This document shows positions 14,660-22,473 of a stretch of 34,134 nt of DNA, piece by piece; the first letter of the stretch is position 1; each line of letters starts with the position of its first letter. The position numbers and the translations under genes were made by a program. Location of the stretch: positions 1 to 34,134 of IMG/VR virus record IMGVR_UViG_3300044695_002636; one strand, given 5' to 3'. This stretch comes from a virus. The notes under the pieces were generated by a model. The model had not been told where the DNA came from. It did no database searches and was given only the letters and a program-made list of their open reading frames with translations.

Positions 14660-14679
14660 AGTGCAAATATAAATGCACT
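14660..14679. promoter_or_regulatory. Early promoter -7 box within an inverted repeat
   Basis: The minus-strand box TATATTTG (14664-14671) is embedded in an inverted repeat AGTGCA-N8-TGCACT (14660-14665, 14674-14679), 8 of 10 positions symmetrical. There is no clear -33 TTTG. A dimeric regulator binding here would block the early promoter; the HTH protein at 14003-14221 is a candidate. Confidence 0.5.
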
Positions 14680-14782
14680 TTTTGAATAAAAAAACATTTT
14701 CCAAACTTTTTTTAAACTTTTTTTTTAGCAAAAAGCAATTACACAATGAAAAACCATTAAAAAAATACCCTAAAAAAAATAA
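14680..14782. other. AT-rich gap between lysis and early genes
   Basis: This stretch between the last lysis gene and the early promoter is rich in long A and T runs (T7, T9, A7, A8). It has only a weak AATGG/CCATT stem (4-5 bp), so transcription end from the lysis genes here is possible but not well supported. No gene seen. Confidence 0.4.
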
Positions 14783-15220
14783 TTATTTGGCTAAAATAAC
14801 CGCAGTTACGCCCAAAATAACGCCCAAACCTACACCACCAACACCCCATCCAACCGATTTTATTAATGTTTTCCGCTTTTGTAGCTTTAGTTGCTTCTTT
14901 AATTCATTGCGATTATCAATGGCAATGTCTTTAGCTAAAGTGAGTAGGCTTATTGTTTCGTTTTTTAAAGCTATAATGGTATCGAGTGAAGCAATATACC
15001 TACGTGAAGCTAAAACCACGCTATCTGCCACGCTAATGACTTTATTCCAGTGGTTTAGTTCCGCTTTGTTTCTGTCGTTTAGTTCGATTTGTTTAATTAA
15101 GTCAATACGACTTACAAGTATGCTATCTGATTTGACTTGCCCATATACTTGTGAGGCTATCATCACTAACATTAAGGTTTCGATAAATAACTTTCGGTTT
15201 AACTTTGCGAAGGCTGTCAT
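14783..15220 (-). CDS. Spanin-like lysis protein with C-terminal membrane helix
   Basis: This 145-aa protein has a basic N-terminus and a hydrophobic stretch (LFIETLMLVMIASQVYG) followed by Gln, which fits a signal peptide. A long coiled-coil region follows (KQIELNDRNKAEL... to LKKQLKLQKRKTL), then a Gly/Val-rich C-terminal transmembrane helix (VGGVGLGVILGVTAVILAK). It overlaps the preceding spanin-like gene by 98 bp in another frame, like Rz/Rz1 pairs. It would help disrupt the outer membrane after the endopeptidase acts. An internal ATG at 15172 is an alternative start. Confidence 0.6.
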   Translation of the reverse strand: MTAFAKLNRKLFIETLMLVMIASQVYGQVKSDSILVSRIDLIKQIELNDRNKAELNHWNKVISVADSVVLASRRYIASLDTIIALKNETISLLTLAKDIAIDNRNELKKQLKLQKRKTLIKSVGWGVGGVGLGVILGVTAVILAK

Positions 15221-15467
15221 AGCTGTATTGTTTTAATTCTAAATCGTGTTTCAATCCTGTGGCTTTCTTAATGGCTTTTAGTTCGTTGGCTTGGCTGACA
15301 TCAATCGCACTTTCTAACCGTTTAATGTATTCTTCCTGTTCTTCAATCAGAATATCCCTAGCATCCATCTTAGCGTCTGTTTGCCCACCGCAATAGGATA
15401 AACTGGTCAATATCAATATCAAAAGAAACATGGCGTAGATTGCCACTATCCAAGGGTGCTCTCTCAT
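15123..15467 (-). CDS. Rz-like i-spanin
   Basis: This 114-aa protein has a short N-terminus, one transmembrane helix (IVAIYAMFLLILILTSLSY, about 7-25), then a periplasmic coiled coil (LIEEQEEYIKRLESAI...). This is the layout of inner-membrane spanins. The gene directly follows the endopeptidase with a 4-bp overlap, and its 3' end encloses the start of the second lysis protein. No sequence family is certain; the call rests on topology and position. Confidence 0.65.
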   Translation of the reverse strand: MREHPWIVAIYAMFLLILILTSLSYCGGQTDAKMDARDILIEEQEEYIKRLESAIDVSQANELKAIKKATGLKHDLELKQYSYDSLRKVKPKVIYRNLNVSDDSLTSIWASQIR

Positions 15468-15928
15468 TGCTTATTTCTGTAATGTGTTTTGCCGCCAATC
15501 TTAACGGCTTCCAATACTTGCCTACGGTTAACACCGTTTGCCCTCAAAGAAACGTGAACCCATGCAGGTTCGCTACTATTTCCAAACTCCCAAATCAACT
15601 GGTCAAAATCTAAACTACTTTCAATAAACTCAAAGATTTGTTTATTCGTTACGCCCCCGAATATGTCAGCATCAATATCAATAGCGCAACCGTTACAATG
15701 GTCACTATTAATCGAACCGCCAATAGCTTTGTTTATTTCTTTGGAGCGAAAAAAAGAACTAATACCAATCGGTTTGCCAAAGTGTTCACGAACTTTATCG
15801 AATACATTTGTAGCTACGTTCTTCATGGCTACTAACTGCCCATCATCTGGGATGTTGTTAATCTGTTTGCGAATAGCATAGTCGCTTTTCGTTGCTTCTT
15901 TTAGGCTTACATATTTGCTTATCTGCAT
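15464..15928 (-). CDS. Peptidase M15-type endolysin
   Basis: This 154-aa enzyme cleaves peptide cross-links in peptidoglycan. Zinc ligands are present in the expected order: SDHCNGCAIDID (76-87, His77 and Asp84) and WVHVSL (123-128, His125). The upstream GISSFFRS matches the typical substrate-binding strand (SGYRS) of the M15 family. No signal peptide is seen, so it depends on the holin encoded immediately upstream. The spanin-like proteins follow. Confidence 0.93.
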   Translation of the reverse strand: MQISKYVSLKEATKSDYAIRKQINNIPDDGQLVAMKNVATNVFDKVREHFGKPIGISSFFRSKEINKAIGGSINSDHCNGCAIDIDADIFGGVTNKQIFEFIESSLDFDQLIWEFGNSSEPAWVHVSLRANGVNRRQVLEAVKIGGKTHYRNKQ

Positions 15929-15930
15929 AG

Positions 15931-16326
15931 TTATTCCGATTTGCGTTCCAACATATTAATCAAAGGCTTCAATATATCCAAGTTAGTAACGCCCTTTATA
16001 TTCTCTCTTACGCTTTGTAATTCACTTACTGCAATAATAGCCACAACCGCTTTGACCATAAAGTCGGCATCACCATAATAACCCCCAATCACATGAGCGA
16101 TTAGTATAGCTAAAAAGTAAGATAGAACCGCATAAAACTTTCTAATCATTTTGTTTGATGTAATTAGTTCGTGCTTTGTCTTTGCCGACATAATGCCTGT
16201 AATAAAGTCAATTAAACTAACTGCACCCACAACAAACAATGTTGATTGTAATGGTGCTAAATAAGTTAATACTGCCGCTAAAGCCAGTCCACCGTATTTT
16301 GAAGAAAGTAGTTTGTAGTCTATCAT
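15931..16326 (-). CDS. Holin
   Basis: This 131-aa membrane protein has three hydrophobic helices: GLALAAVLTYLAPLQ with STLFVVGAVSLIDFITGI, then FYAVLSYFLAILIAHVIGG, then MVKAVVAIIAVSEL. The pattern DFITGIMSA after the first hairpin and SELQSVRENI near the third is typical of the phage holin 4 (Bacillus/Clostridium toxin-secretion type) family. It forms the membrane lesion that frees the endopeptidase, whose gene starts 3 nt downstream. It overlaps the previous gene by 4 bp. Confidence 0.88.
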   Translation of the reverse strand: MIDYKLLSSKYGGLALAAVLTYLAPLQSTLFVVGAVSLIDFITGIMSAKTKHELITSNKMIRKFYAVLSYFLAILIAHVIGGYYGDADFMVKAVVAIIAVSELQSVRENIKGVTNLDILKPLINMLERKSE

Positions 16327-16649
16327 AAATTATCTACGAATGTTTGAGGGTCAATAAAGTTTTCCTCCGTTACGGTTTCGCTGTATGCTTTTATTGCATC
16401 CCAACCGTTCCACCAATAGTTAATTATCAAAACCGCTTCATCAAAATATTCGTTTTCGCTGTCCGCTAAAACTGCGCTTAATTCCCACTCACCAACGTAT
16501 TCAGCAGCTAATAACCTACGTTTAAATTCTTCTTCATGCAAAGCGTTTATTTCAGCAAGGTGCGCTTCTTTGCTCCAAGCATTGTTTATATTATCAATTA
16601 CATCTTGGCTTACTTCTGTTGTCCCATTTTCAGTTATTAGTATAGGCAT
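16323..16649 (-). CDS. Hypothetical protein after the tail fibre
   Basis: This 108-aa acidic protein starts at 16649, one nt after the tail fibre stop, and ends overlapping the holin start. It has a helical middle (LAEINALHEEEFKRRLLAAEY) and a Trp-rich section (NYWWNGWDAIKAY). Its position directly after the fibre suggests a fibre chaperone or a structural accessory, but nothing in its sequence proves it. Confidence 0.5.
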   Translation of the reverse strand: MPILITENGTTEVSQDVIDNINNAWSKEAHLAEINALHEEEFKRRLLAAEYVGEWELSAVLADSENEYFDEAVLIINYWWNGWDAIKAYSETVTEENFIDPQTFVDNL

Positions 16650-16650
16650 C

Positions 16651-18876
16651 TTAGTTCATTTTAATTTGTTGAGTAAAACCACCATAAAGAGTAACCGATT
16701 GCCCTACTGAAATAAGCGCACAACTAATATATAAATACTGCTGAACGGTTGTATTTACGGTCAATGTTGATAATCCCGATGGAGTAACCTCATCTGTACT
16801 TACGTTCTGTGTAAATGAACGCCCAACCAAAGTACCACTTGAACCGCCTTGTATTTGAAAGTTTCGGATATATGTATTAATGTTTGTACTTACGGGTGTA
16901 AATGTGGCTAATTGTGTTTGCTGTCCTATGCTATTTGCACCAACATTGCCATTTATAGGTAATGCCGTTGTGCCTATTCTCATAAGTAGCACAGGTGTTG
17001 ATGTGGTTCTAAGTAAATACGATAACCTAAACAAATAGTTATTGCTATTTACTGGTAATGGGATTACTAGCAATGCCGTTTCAACCGATAACCCAGTTGC
17101 CGTTATGTTTGTGGTGGGTACTCCAATAACAGACAATGCTAAAGTACCTTGTTTTGTAGCCAAACCATCTACTAACGCTTTTGTACTTGCGTATGTTGTA
17201 GAACTTGAAGCAGTAAAGCTATCTGATTTATTCGCTACGTTTTCGGGTGTGAAGCCTAAAGCTGTTGCTATTGTTTTGTTCTTCCAAAGTTGTGTTGAAC
17301 TTTCATAAATCAAAGCATCATTATTCGCTAATGTTCCTGTGTCTATATAAACATTATGCAACTCGTCCAACTCCCAACCGTTCATAATCTTGACGTAAAT
17401 CTTGCCGTTGTTAGCGTGTGCATATTCCACGTAACCAATAACGACTATATGCCCTGTCGCTCCTGTTGGTTTTATATTTGTTATTCGCCCTGCAACCGTT
17501 GGACTTAAATAAAGAACATTTCCATCTGCCCACGTTTCGCCCTGCAAACTTCCAGTCGTGTTTATACCTTCTAATTGCCCAACGGTCATAATAAACCCTT
17601 CTTGATTTGCTGCTATTGTTTCGGTTACAACACCCAACGTATCTGCGCTGTTGTTATCGTTATTAGCTTGTGCTAAATCAACTGCTAACCTTTGCCCTTG
17701 CGCTCCCGATATTTTTACCACTTGATAAGCGGCTTTAGTTAGTGTAGTGTTCGGTGAAACTTTATTGACCACCCTAGCTACTAAGTCAACGCCATTCTTC
17801 AAAGTTACTGAACCGCCTTTTAGAAGCGTTTGCGAACTTCCTAAAGTGTTATTCCATTCTGTCATCCCAACGGCTAATGTTCCATTCGGACTTACATTTA
17901 ACGCTACTTGGTCTGCAATTAAATTGTAAGTACCTAAATCAACATTCTGTGTTGCACCTGTGTATGGCACTAATCCGCTTATTGAAGGAATGTCGCCAGT
18001 AGTCGCAATGGTGTAACTCCCTGCCGCTTTATTCGGGAACTCTAATATAATGCCAGTAGTAGTTGCCGCTGTGTTTTTTAAATTACTTTCGTGTGTTCCG
18101 TTTCCTAATCCTAAAGAACCGTCATTACCTATGTAAGCATAAGTGTCATTTGCATCGTTTGCCGTTCCAACATAGCTATCTGCAACTTCGCTATAAATCC
18201 CTGCCGTATCACCTACGGTTATCATGTTCGTTGTTATACTCCCCTCGTCTGTTACTTCTTGAAGTGTTGGAACACTAGCAACTTGCAACGCCCAAACTGC
18301 TGCACTTGCTGTTTCATCACTACAAACATAAACATCACCATTGTCTAATATCCATCTTGACCCAATAACAAACCCTTTAGTGATGTCATCATTTGCCGTT
18401 GGTGTAAATGTGAAGTTATGGCTCACTTCTCGAATGGTAAAGCCATCTTGTTGCATCGTGTACAAACGCCCTGCTTCCCATTTCAATTCGTAGTCTAATG
18501 AACAAACTAGCGCAACTCCTTTTGCACCCCCATTTCCTGCATCGGTTAAACCCTTTCTTATTCTTGAGTAATTATCAAATTGTATTTGGTCGCCATCTGA
18601 AATCAATATATCTTCCCCATCTGTTTCATTGCCCTCGACTAAAACTTCATTTAGTGTTTGATTTCCACCGCCACCGCCTTGCACCTGCACCCAATCACCT
18701 TGCTCGTTTAGAAAGTAATCATCTTCGCCACTTTCGCTTATACCTAAACAATCTCTAACGTCTTCGCAAATGTTACTAGGTAATTGAGTAGCTGGAAACG
18801 TCAACACAAGTGAAACGCTTTTTGTTTCCGCTTGGATAGTTGTTGCGCTAAAGGTACAAACTATGTCAATTATCAT
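16651..18876 (-). CDS. Tail fibre / receptor-binding protein
   Basis: This 741-aa protein is Thr/Ser/Asn/Gly-rich, as fibres are. It has an N-terminal anchor of about 60 residues, a Gly stretch (QGGGGGNQTLNE, near residue 73), then a shaft with modules such as LVPYTGATQNVDLGTYNL and ALGFTPENVANKS that recur in flavobacterial phage tail proteins, and a beta-rich C-terminal head. It overlaps the upstream baseplate-like gene by 11 bp. It would bind the host surface. No chaperone-type self-cleavage motif is evident. Confidence 0.8.
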   Translation of the reverse strand: MIIDIVCTFSATTIQAETKSVSLVLTFPATQLPSNICEDVRDCLGISESGEDDYFLNEQGDWVQVQGGGGGNQTLNEVLVEGNETDGEDILISDGDQIQFDNYSRIRKGLTDAGNGGAKGVALVCSLDYELKWEAGRLYTMQQDGFTIREVSHNFTFTPTANDDITKGFVIGSRWILDNGDVYVCSDETASAAVWALQVASVPTLQEVTDEGSITTNMITVGDTAGIYSEVADSYVGTANDANDTYAYIGNDGSLGLGNGTHESNLKNTAATTTGIILEFPNKAAGSYTIATTGDIPSISGLVPYTGATQNVDLGTYNLIADQVALNVSPNGTLAVGMTEWNNTLGSSQTLLKGGSVTLKNGVDLVARVVNKVSPNTTLTKAAYQVVKISGAQGQRLAVDLAQANNDNNSADTLGVVTETIAANQEGFIMTVGQLEGINTTGSLQGETWADGNVLYLSPTVAGRITNIKPTGATGHIVVIGYVEYAHANNGKIYVKIMNGWELDELHNVYIDTGTLANNDALIYESSTQLWKNKTIATALGFTPENVANKSDSFTASSSTTYASTKALVDGLATKQGTLALSVIGVPTTNITATGLSVETALLVIPLPVNSNNYLFRLSYLLRTTSTPVLLMRIGTTALPINGNVGANSIGQQTQLATFTPVSTNINTYIRNFQIQGGSSGTLVGRSFTQNVSTDEVTPSGLSTLTVNTTVQQYLYISCALISVGQSVTLYGGFTQQIKMN

Positions 18877-19225
18877 TGCTAACCGAATTTATTACATCAC
18901 ATAAAACAATGTCGGTTATTTTGTTGACCTTAAATCCTGCGTCAAAGTCAGCATCATCTACTTTAGCCACTACTTCAGCATAGACACGCCCTGCAATAAA
19001 ATTAGAACTCGCACCCAAAACAATCGCTTTGACCTTACCCAATAAACTGCTCACAACTTCCATTTCATTTAGTGCTATTTCAACTAAAATGTTTTCACGT
19101 CTTTGGTATAGGTACAAAATAACGTCCTCGCAGTTGCTTATTTGGATAGGGTTGCCATCTTCATCAACTAACTGAATGTTAATGGTCAAGTCTTCACCCT
19201 GCACTAATTGTTTTACTGCTCCCAT
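18866..19225 (-). CDS. Baseplate/upper-baseplate-like protein
   Basis: This 119-aa protein is predicted to be nearly all beta strand (DLTINIQLVDEDGNPIQI, ILVEIALNEMEVV, KVKAIVLGASS, RVYAEVVAKV), similar in pattern to the N-terminal fold of lactococcal upper baseplate (BppU-like) proteins. It sits between the neck protein and the tail fibre and overlaps both, which fits a linker between tail tip and fibre. The family link is by fold pattern only. Confidence 0.5.
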   Translation of the reverse strand: MGAVKQLVQGEDLTINIQLVDEDGNPIQISNCEDVILYLYQRRENILVEIALNEMEVVSSLLGKVKAIVLGASSNFIAGRVYAEVVAKVDDADFDAGFKVNKITDIVLCDVINSVSNDN

Positions 19226-19902
19226 ATTATGCGTCTGTTGTTTTCGTCAAAGTAATATTTTCTATTCTTCACCCCTGCACCAATAATGCTGAATGGCAAT
19301 TTGCTTTTCACTTGTTTGCAAAGTGTATCACGCTCGTAAACTACGCCATCAAGTGTCCAATTAACATCGTTTAAATAGTTAATCATTTCGTTTGCGTAGG
19401 CTGATGTCTGACCTGCTATTGAATTAAGCAACTCGGCACGTCTTTTGTCGCTCACTTGACCGAACCCTTCTTGTTGAAACTGCTCTAATCCCCATTGCGT
19501 ACCGTGCAAACCTAAATAAGGCATGTATCGCTTCATGGTGCAACCTGCTAACCAACGCTTCACAAACACATTGTAGAAGTTCATCAACTCATAATTCCCC
19601 CAATCTGCGCTTGGTGGTGCTTCATTTACTGCGATGGCATCTAATGCGATGTAATAAACGCCATTGTAAAATACTTTATCACCCTCAACATAGGTTCTAT
19701 TCGTTCTGTATTGCTGTGGGTTCGCTAGTATAGCGTTATTAATATCTTCAATTAATTCTTTGGGTAGTTCGTTCTTAACGTCCAACGTCTGCGCTAATAT
19801 CACTTGTTGCTCTATCTGTGCTGTTGGTGTATTCGGACTTAACACCGCAAAGAACGGTGTAATATCCACTACGCTTATCCATGCTTTATTATTCGGGAAC
19901 AT
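19213..19902 (-). CDS. Putative head-tail adaptor (neck) protein
   Basis: This 229-aa protein follows the portal with a 14-bp overlap. Residues 60-90 (TYVEGDKVFYNGVYYIAL) resemble a carbohydrate-binding-type beta hairpin also found in tail proteins; the rest is helical, with RWLAGCTMKRYMPYLGLHG. The position after portal, and a helical core of this size, match the DUF6712-type adaptor proteins of Bacteroidota phages. I cannot name it with certainty. Confidence 0.6.
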   Translation of the reverse strand: MFPNNKAWISVVDITPFFAVLSPNTPTAQIEQQVILAQTLDVKNELPKELIEDINNAILANPQQYRTNRTYVEGDKVFYNGVYYIALDAIAVNEAPPSADWGNYELMNFYNVFVKRWLAGCTMKRYMPYLGLHGTQWGLEQFQQEGFGQVSDKRRAELLNSIAGQTSAYANEMINYLNDVNWTLDGVVYERDTLCKQVKSKLPFSIIGAGVKNRKYYFDENNRRIIWEQ

Positions 19903-21025
19903 TTGGCATATTTATTTGAGTGTTAACAATACCATACTCGCTCAAAGTCCAATCTATACTACTGCCGTACATTGTAGCCATTGTTTCTTGAATTAACCCC
20001 TGCACTGGTTTAACCGCTTCTCTTAATTCTTTTCGTGCTTGTTCTATTGCGTTTGTGTTTCCTAAAACTGCTGCTTCGCTGTAACCTAGTAACACTGGAT
20101 GAACGCCAAATAAACGGCAAATAGAACGCTCTATAATATCACGCTTCGTGTTTGATGCTTCTAGTATTGGCTTCGGGTCGGTTGCTGTGTACGTTGGAGC
20201 TTGTTCGGGTGTTTCAACAAAGTGCGCTAAAACTCCGAAACGTGAAGTCAATCCATCTTTATTTTTCTGTAAGCCTGTGAACTGCGTCATTGCTTCTTCT
20301 ACACGCTGACGGTCTGTTAATCCATCTTCGCCTTCCGTTGTTTCATTTACTCCGCTAAAAGTCATGATACCACCCAAAACAAAGCCATTCAATACGGCTT
20401 CATAATCCATTTTACTCAACTCACTTGACGTTTTTAAATCTTCAAATGCGGCTAAATAATCGGGAAGTCCATAATGCCCACTATCAAACGGATTGCCATT
20501 ATAAACATAAAGTATTTCACCACGCCCACCAAAGTGATTGACATTTATATCCATCGCTTCAAATGTAGCTACTTCGCCCTGAAAGTCTTGCAACTCAACC
20601 CACGCATCTCGTCTGTATTTATCCGTTTGGATTGTCGGGTTATAAAACCAAGTCCCATTTATTCCACGTCTAAATTTCTGCAACGGCATCACTTCAGATT
20701 TCCCTACTCTACCGTTACCAAGTCTTGAAACATGGATAACAACCGCATTAAAATACGACCATGAAGTCGCAAATATTCCTACAAATTTATCTGCTGTTTG
20801 CTTTGAGTTTACTTTGAAACTTGATGCAACTGGTGAAACAAAACCATCCGCTTGAATGTACTCAGCGTATTTCTTTGCGGCTTTCTTCGCCACGCCACTA
20901 TTGTTGATTGCCTCAATTAATTCTAAAGGCAAATTGTCATTCCATCCATAACGAAAATATCCATCACCTTTCTTTTCAGTAGTGACTGGCAAAATGTTTT
21001 TGAATGTTCGTGTATGTTTGCTCAT
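19889..21025 (-). CDS. Phage portal protein
   Basis: This 378-aa protein forms the dodecameric ring at the capsid vertex. Its layout fits small portals: FRYGWNDNLPLELIEAINNS near the N-terminus, a stem/wing region with NGTWFYNP and GRGEILYVYNGNPFDSGHYG, then KMDYEAVLNGFVLGGIM, and a C-terminal clip and crown region (RDIIERSICRLFGVHPVLLG). The start at 21025 overlaps the stop of the GT25-like frame by 3 bases, evidence that the frame is translated. Its own promoter lies at 21868-21899. Confidence 0.85.
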   Translation of the reverse strand: MSKHTRTFKNILPVTTEKKGDGYFRYGWNDNLPLELIEAINNSGVAKKAAKKYAEYIQADGFVSPVASSFKVNSKQTADKFVGIFATSWSYFNAVVIHVSRLGNGRVGKSEVMPLQKFRRGINGTWFYNPTIQTDKYRRDAWVELQDFQGEVATFEAMDINVNHFGGRGEILYVYNGNPFDSGHYGLPDYLAAFEDLKTSSELSKMDYEAVLNGFVLGGIMTFSGVNETTEGEDGLTDRQRVEEAMTQFTGLQKNKDGLTSRFGVLAHFVETPEQAPTYTATDPKPILEASNTKRDIIERSICRLFGVHPVLLGYSEAAVLGNTNAIEQARKELREAVKPVQGLIQETMATMYGSSIDWTLSEYGIVNTQINMPNVPE

Positions 21026-21669
21026 TGTATGCCTTTATAATTAACCTCGATTTCTTTGATAGTGCTAAACCCTTTTGGATGTATCACTAACCGTTCGTTT
21101 GGCTTAATGCAAAGGTGCGATTTTTGATAGTCAATATAGTGTCCGTCAACTATTTTTTTAGGACACGAAAGCATTTCAATTAGATTATTGTACGCTCTCT
21201 TGTGTACGATGTACGCAAACGCTCCCCACGTTTGGTTTTGCTGTGTAAAGTATTGATTAAAATAAAAAGGGTTACGCCCAAACGAACCGCCTAAATAAAG
21301 TATATGCCAATCTTTTGGTAACTGGTTTAAATACTTTTCAAACTTAGGTTTAAAATCTTTTACGAAAGTTATATCATCTTCAAAAATAGCGATGCATTCA
21401 TAGCCTCTTTCTTTAGCTAGTTTAATAGCGTTTAAGTGGCTTTGAATACAAGCATATTCATTATTTGTTACACCTTGTATTGGTGAAACTATTTCCTTAC
21501 CATCAACGGCAATTAGTCTTTCGACTTGAAGGGTCTTCCCCTTTTCTTTGGCTGTGGAATAGAAACATCCTCTAGCCTCTTGTTTGGCACTAACGGTAAA
21601 TCGCTCTCGTCTGTCGACACTTCGTTCAAGGTTGATAAAGACGCTGGGAACTGGGATGTTGATAGGCTT
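21022..21669 (-). CDS. GT25-like glycosyltransferase reached by -1 frameshift or non-AUG start
   Basis: This frame, open from 21699 to its TGA at 21024-21022, has no ATG, GTG or TTG before its conserved domain. From the A9 run it reads KPINIPVPSVFINLERSVDR, matching the N-terminal strand of LPS glycosyltransferase family 25, then ERLIAVDGKEI, CIQSHLNAIKLAKERGYE and IFEDDI (nucleotide-sugar/metal site). The domain is about 215 aa, near full length for the family. It could be made as a 275-aa fusion with the 21513-21848 product by -1 slippage on A9 (21668-21676). Overlap with the portal start supports expression. It may add sugar to phage or host surface structures. Confidence 0.7.
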   Translation of the reverse strand, partial: KPINIPVPSVFINLERSVDRRERFTVSAKQEARGCFYSTAKEKGKTLQVERLIAVDGKEIVSPIQGVTNNEYACIQSHLNAIKLAKERGYECIAIFEDDITFVKDFKPKFEKYLNQLPKDWHILYLGGSFGRNPFYFNQYFTQQNQTWGAFAYIVHKRAYNNLIEMLSCPKKIVDGHYIDYQKSHLCIKPNERLVIHPKGFSTIKEIEVNYKGIQ

Positions 21670-21848
21670 TTTTTTTGACCCTTTTCTTCGCCCATAATGT
21701 CAAAGCAATGCGACTTGCCAAACTTACAGCATAAGTTGTAAAGTTCTTCGCTGATTTGCGTTTCTTTAGTGATAGAAACAATTTGCGTTCCTGCTCGGAA
21801 CACGATAGAACCAACGTCTTTTTTGAGTTTAAATTTTTGAGGTATCAT
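21513..21848 (-). CDS. Small portal-proximal protein ending KKRGRPFKSKD
   Basis: This 111-aa protein is the first gene after the promoter at 21868-21899. The N-terminal 60 residues are structured (IVFRAGTQIVSITKETQISEEL), and the C-terminal part is a linker rich in Ser/Pro ending in a basic, AT-hook-like KKRGRP. Small proteins with this kind of tail are common next to portal genes in Bacteroidota phages. From codon 60 on, its sequence overlaps the GT25-like frame for about 157 nt, both frames carrying recognisable content. It may therefore give two products: this one, and a slippage fusion. Confidence 0.65.
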   Translation of the reverse strand: MIPQKFKLKKDVGSIVFRAGTQIVSITKETQISEELYNLCCKFGKSHCFDIMGEEKGQKKSLSTSQFPASLSTLNEVSTDESDLPLVPNKRLEDVSIPQPKKRGRPFKSKD

Positions 21849-21864
21849 ATTTTGATTTTATTGT

Positions 21865-22473
21865 TTACAAATCTACTTTAATTAATTCCACACCGCAAAT
21901 CTCGCCACGTTCCACTATCTTGTAACGTAGGCTGTTTAAGCCGTCAAACGCCCATGTGTGCTGTGTTCTATTCAATCGCTCTTTATTCGCCTTATATTCG
22001 CTTGTAATGGGTTGCTTTTCGTGCTTTAGTGACTTGTATCTATGCAACTCGAATTTAGTGCGGATGTTGTTTAGCTTTGTTCGGGTATATAAGTCATCAT
22101 CTTCGCCACCCCAACCCCAATAATTATTTGAGAAGCCGTTGCAAGTTAGAAACGCCTCCTCTGTAAACGCTGTTACGCCACCAAAACAAGTATCGTAAGG
22201 TACTTTGTAGTTGAACTGCTCACATAAACCGCTAAAGTGAACCGCTCCATCAATAGGTTGCTTGTAATGCGCTAGGCTTTCGGCTAACAAATCCACATCA
22301 TGAAAGCAAACCGTTTTATCATTGCACTCATTAAAGCCTATATTGAGCAACTTACCACGATTAAATAGTTCGTCATTCGCTTGTTCCACTACTAAAATAT
22401 CAAACCCTTTGTAGTGTTCCACAAATTGTTTAAGGTGGTCAAGTCTGTTTCGGTATGGAACTATTAATTTCAT
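21865..22473 (-). CDS. GT7 beta-1,4-galactosyltransferase-like enzyme
   Basis: This 202-aa cytosolic enzyme carries the near-complete signature of the B4GALT (GT7) family: IVPYRNR (4-10), FNRGKLLNIGF (37-47), the metal-binding DVD (59-61) in FHDVDL, FGGV, the sugar-acceptor loop NNYWGWGGEDDD (116-127), the His of KSLKHE (His151), and DGLNSL (177-182). It lacks the stem and membrane anchor of animal enzymes. It should transfer galactose or N-acetylgalactosamine from a UDP donor; the acceptor is unknown. Neighbours are two further sugar-transfer genes. The promoter of the portal operon overlaps its 3' end. Confidence 0.9.
   Translation of the reverse strand: MKLIVPYRNRLDHLKQFVEHYKGFDILVVEQANDELFNRGKLLNIGFNECNDKTVCFHDVDLLAESLAHYKQPIDGAVHFSGLCEQFNYKVPYDTCFGGVTAFTEEAFLTCNGFSNNYWGWGGEDDDLYTRTKLNNIRTKFELHRYKSLKHEKQPITSEYKANKERLNRTQHTWAFDGLNSLRYKIVERGEICGVELIKVDL
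21868..21899 (-). promoter_or_regulatory. Bacteroidota-type promoter for portal operon
   Basis: Minus strand TTTG-N20-TAGATTTG, a full consensus match, lying across the last codons of the GT7 gene. Transcription would begin about 12 nt before the ATG at 21848. Confidence 0.72.

Noticed and set aside
14673-15236. Open frame of 187 codons on the plus strand
   Set aside because: It runs opposite to two lysis genes with clear membrane and coiled-coil features; its composition is that of an antisense frame and there is no promoter.
21626-21814. Third frame over the 21513-21848 gene (62 codons)
   Set aside because: It has no recognisable content, while the other two minus-strand frames here both carry recognisable sequence.
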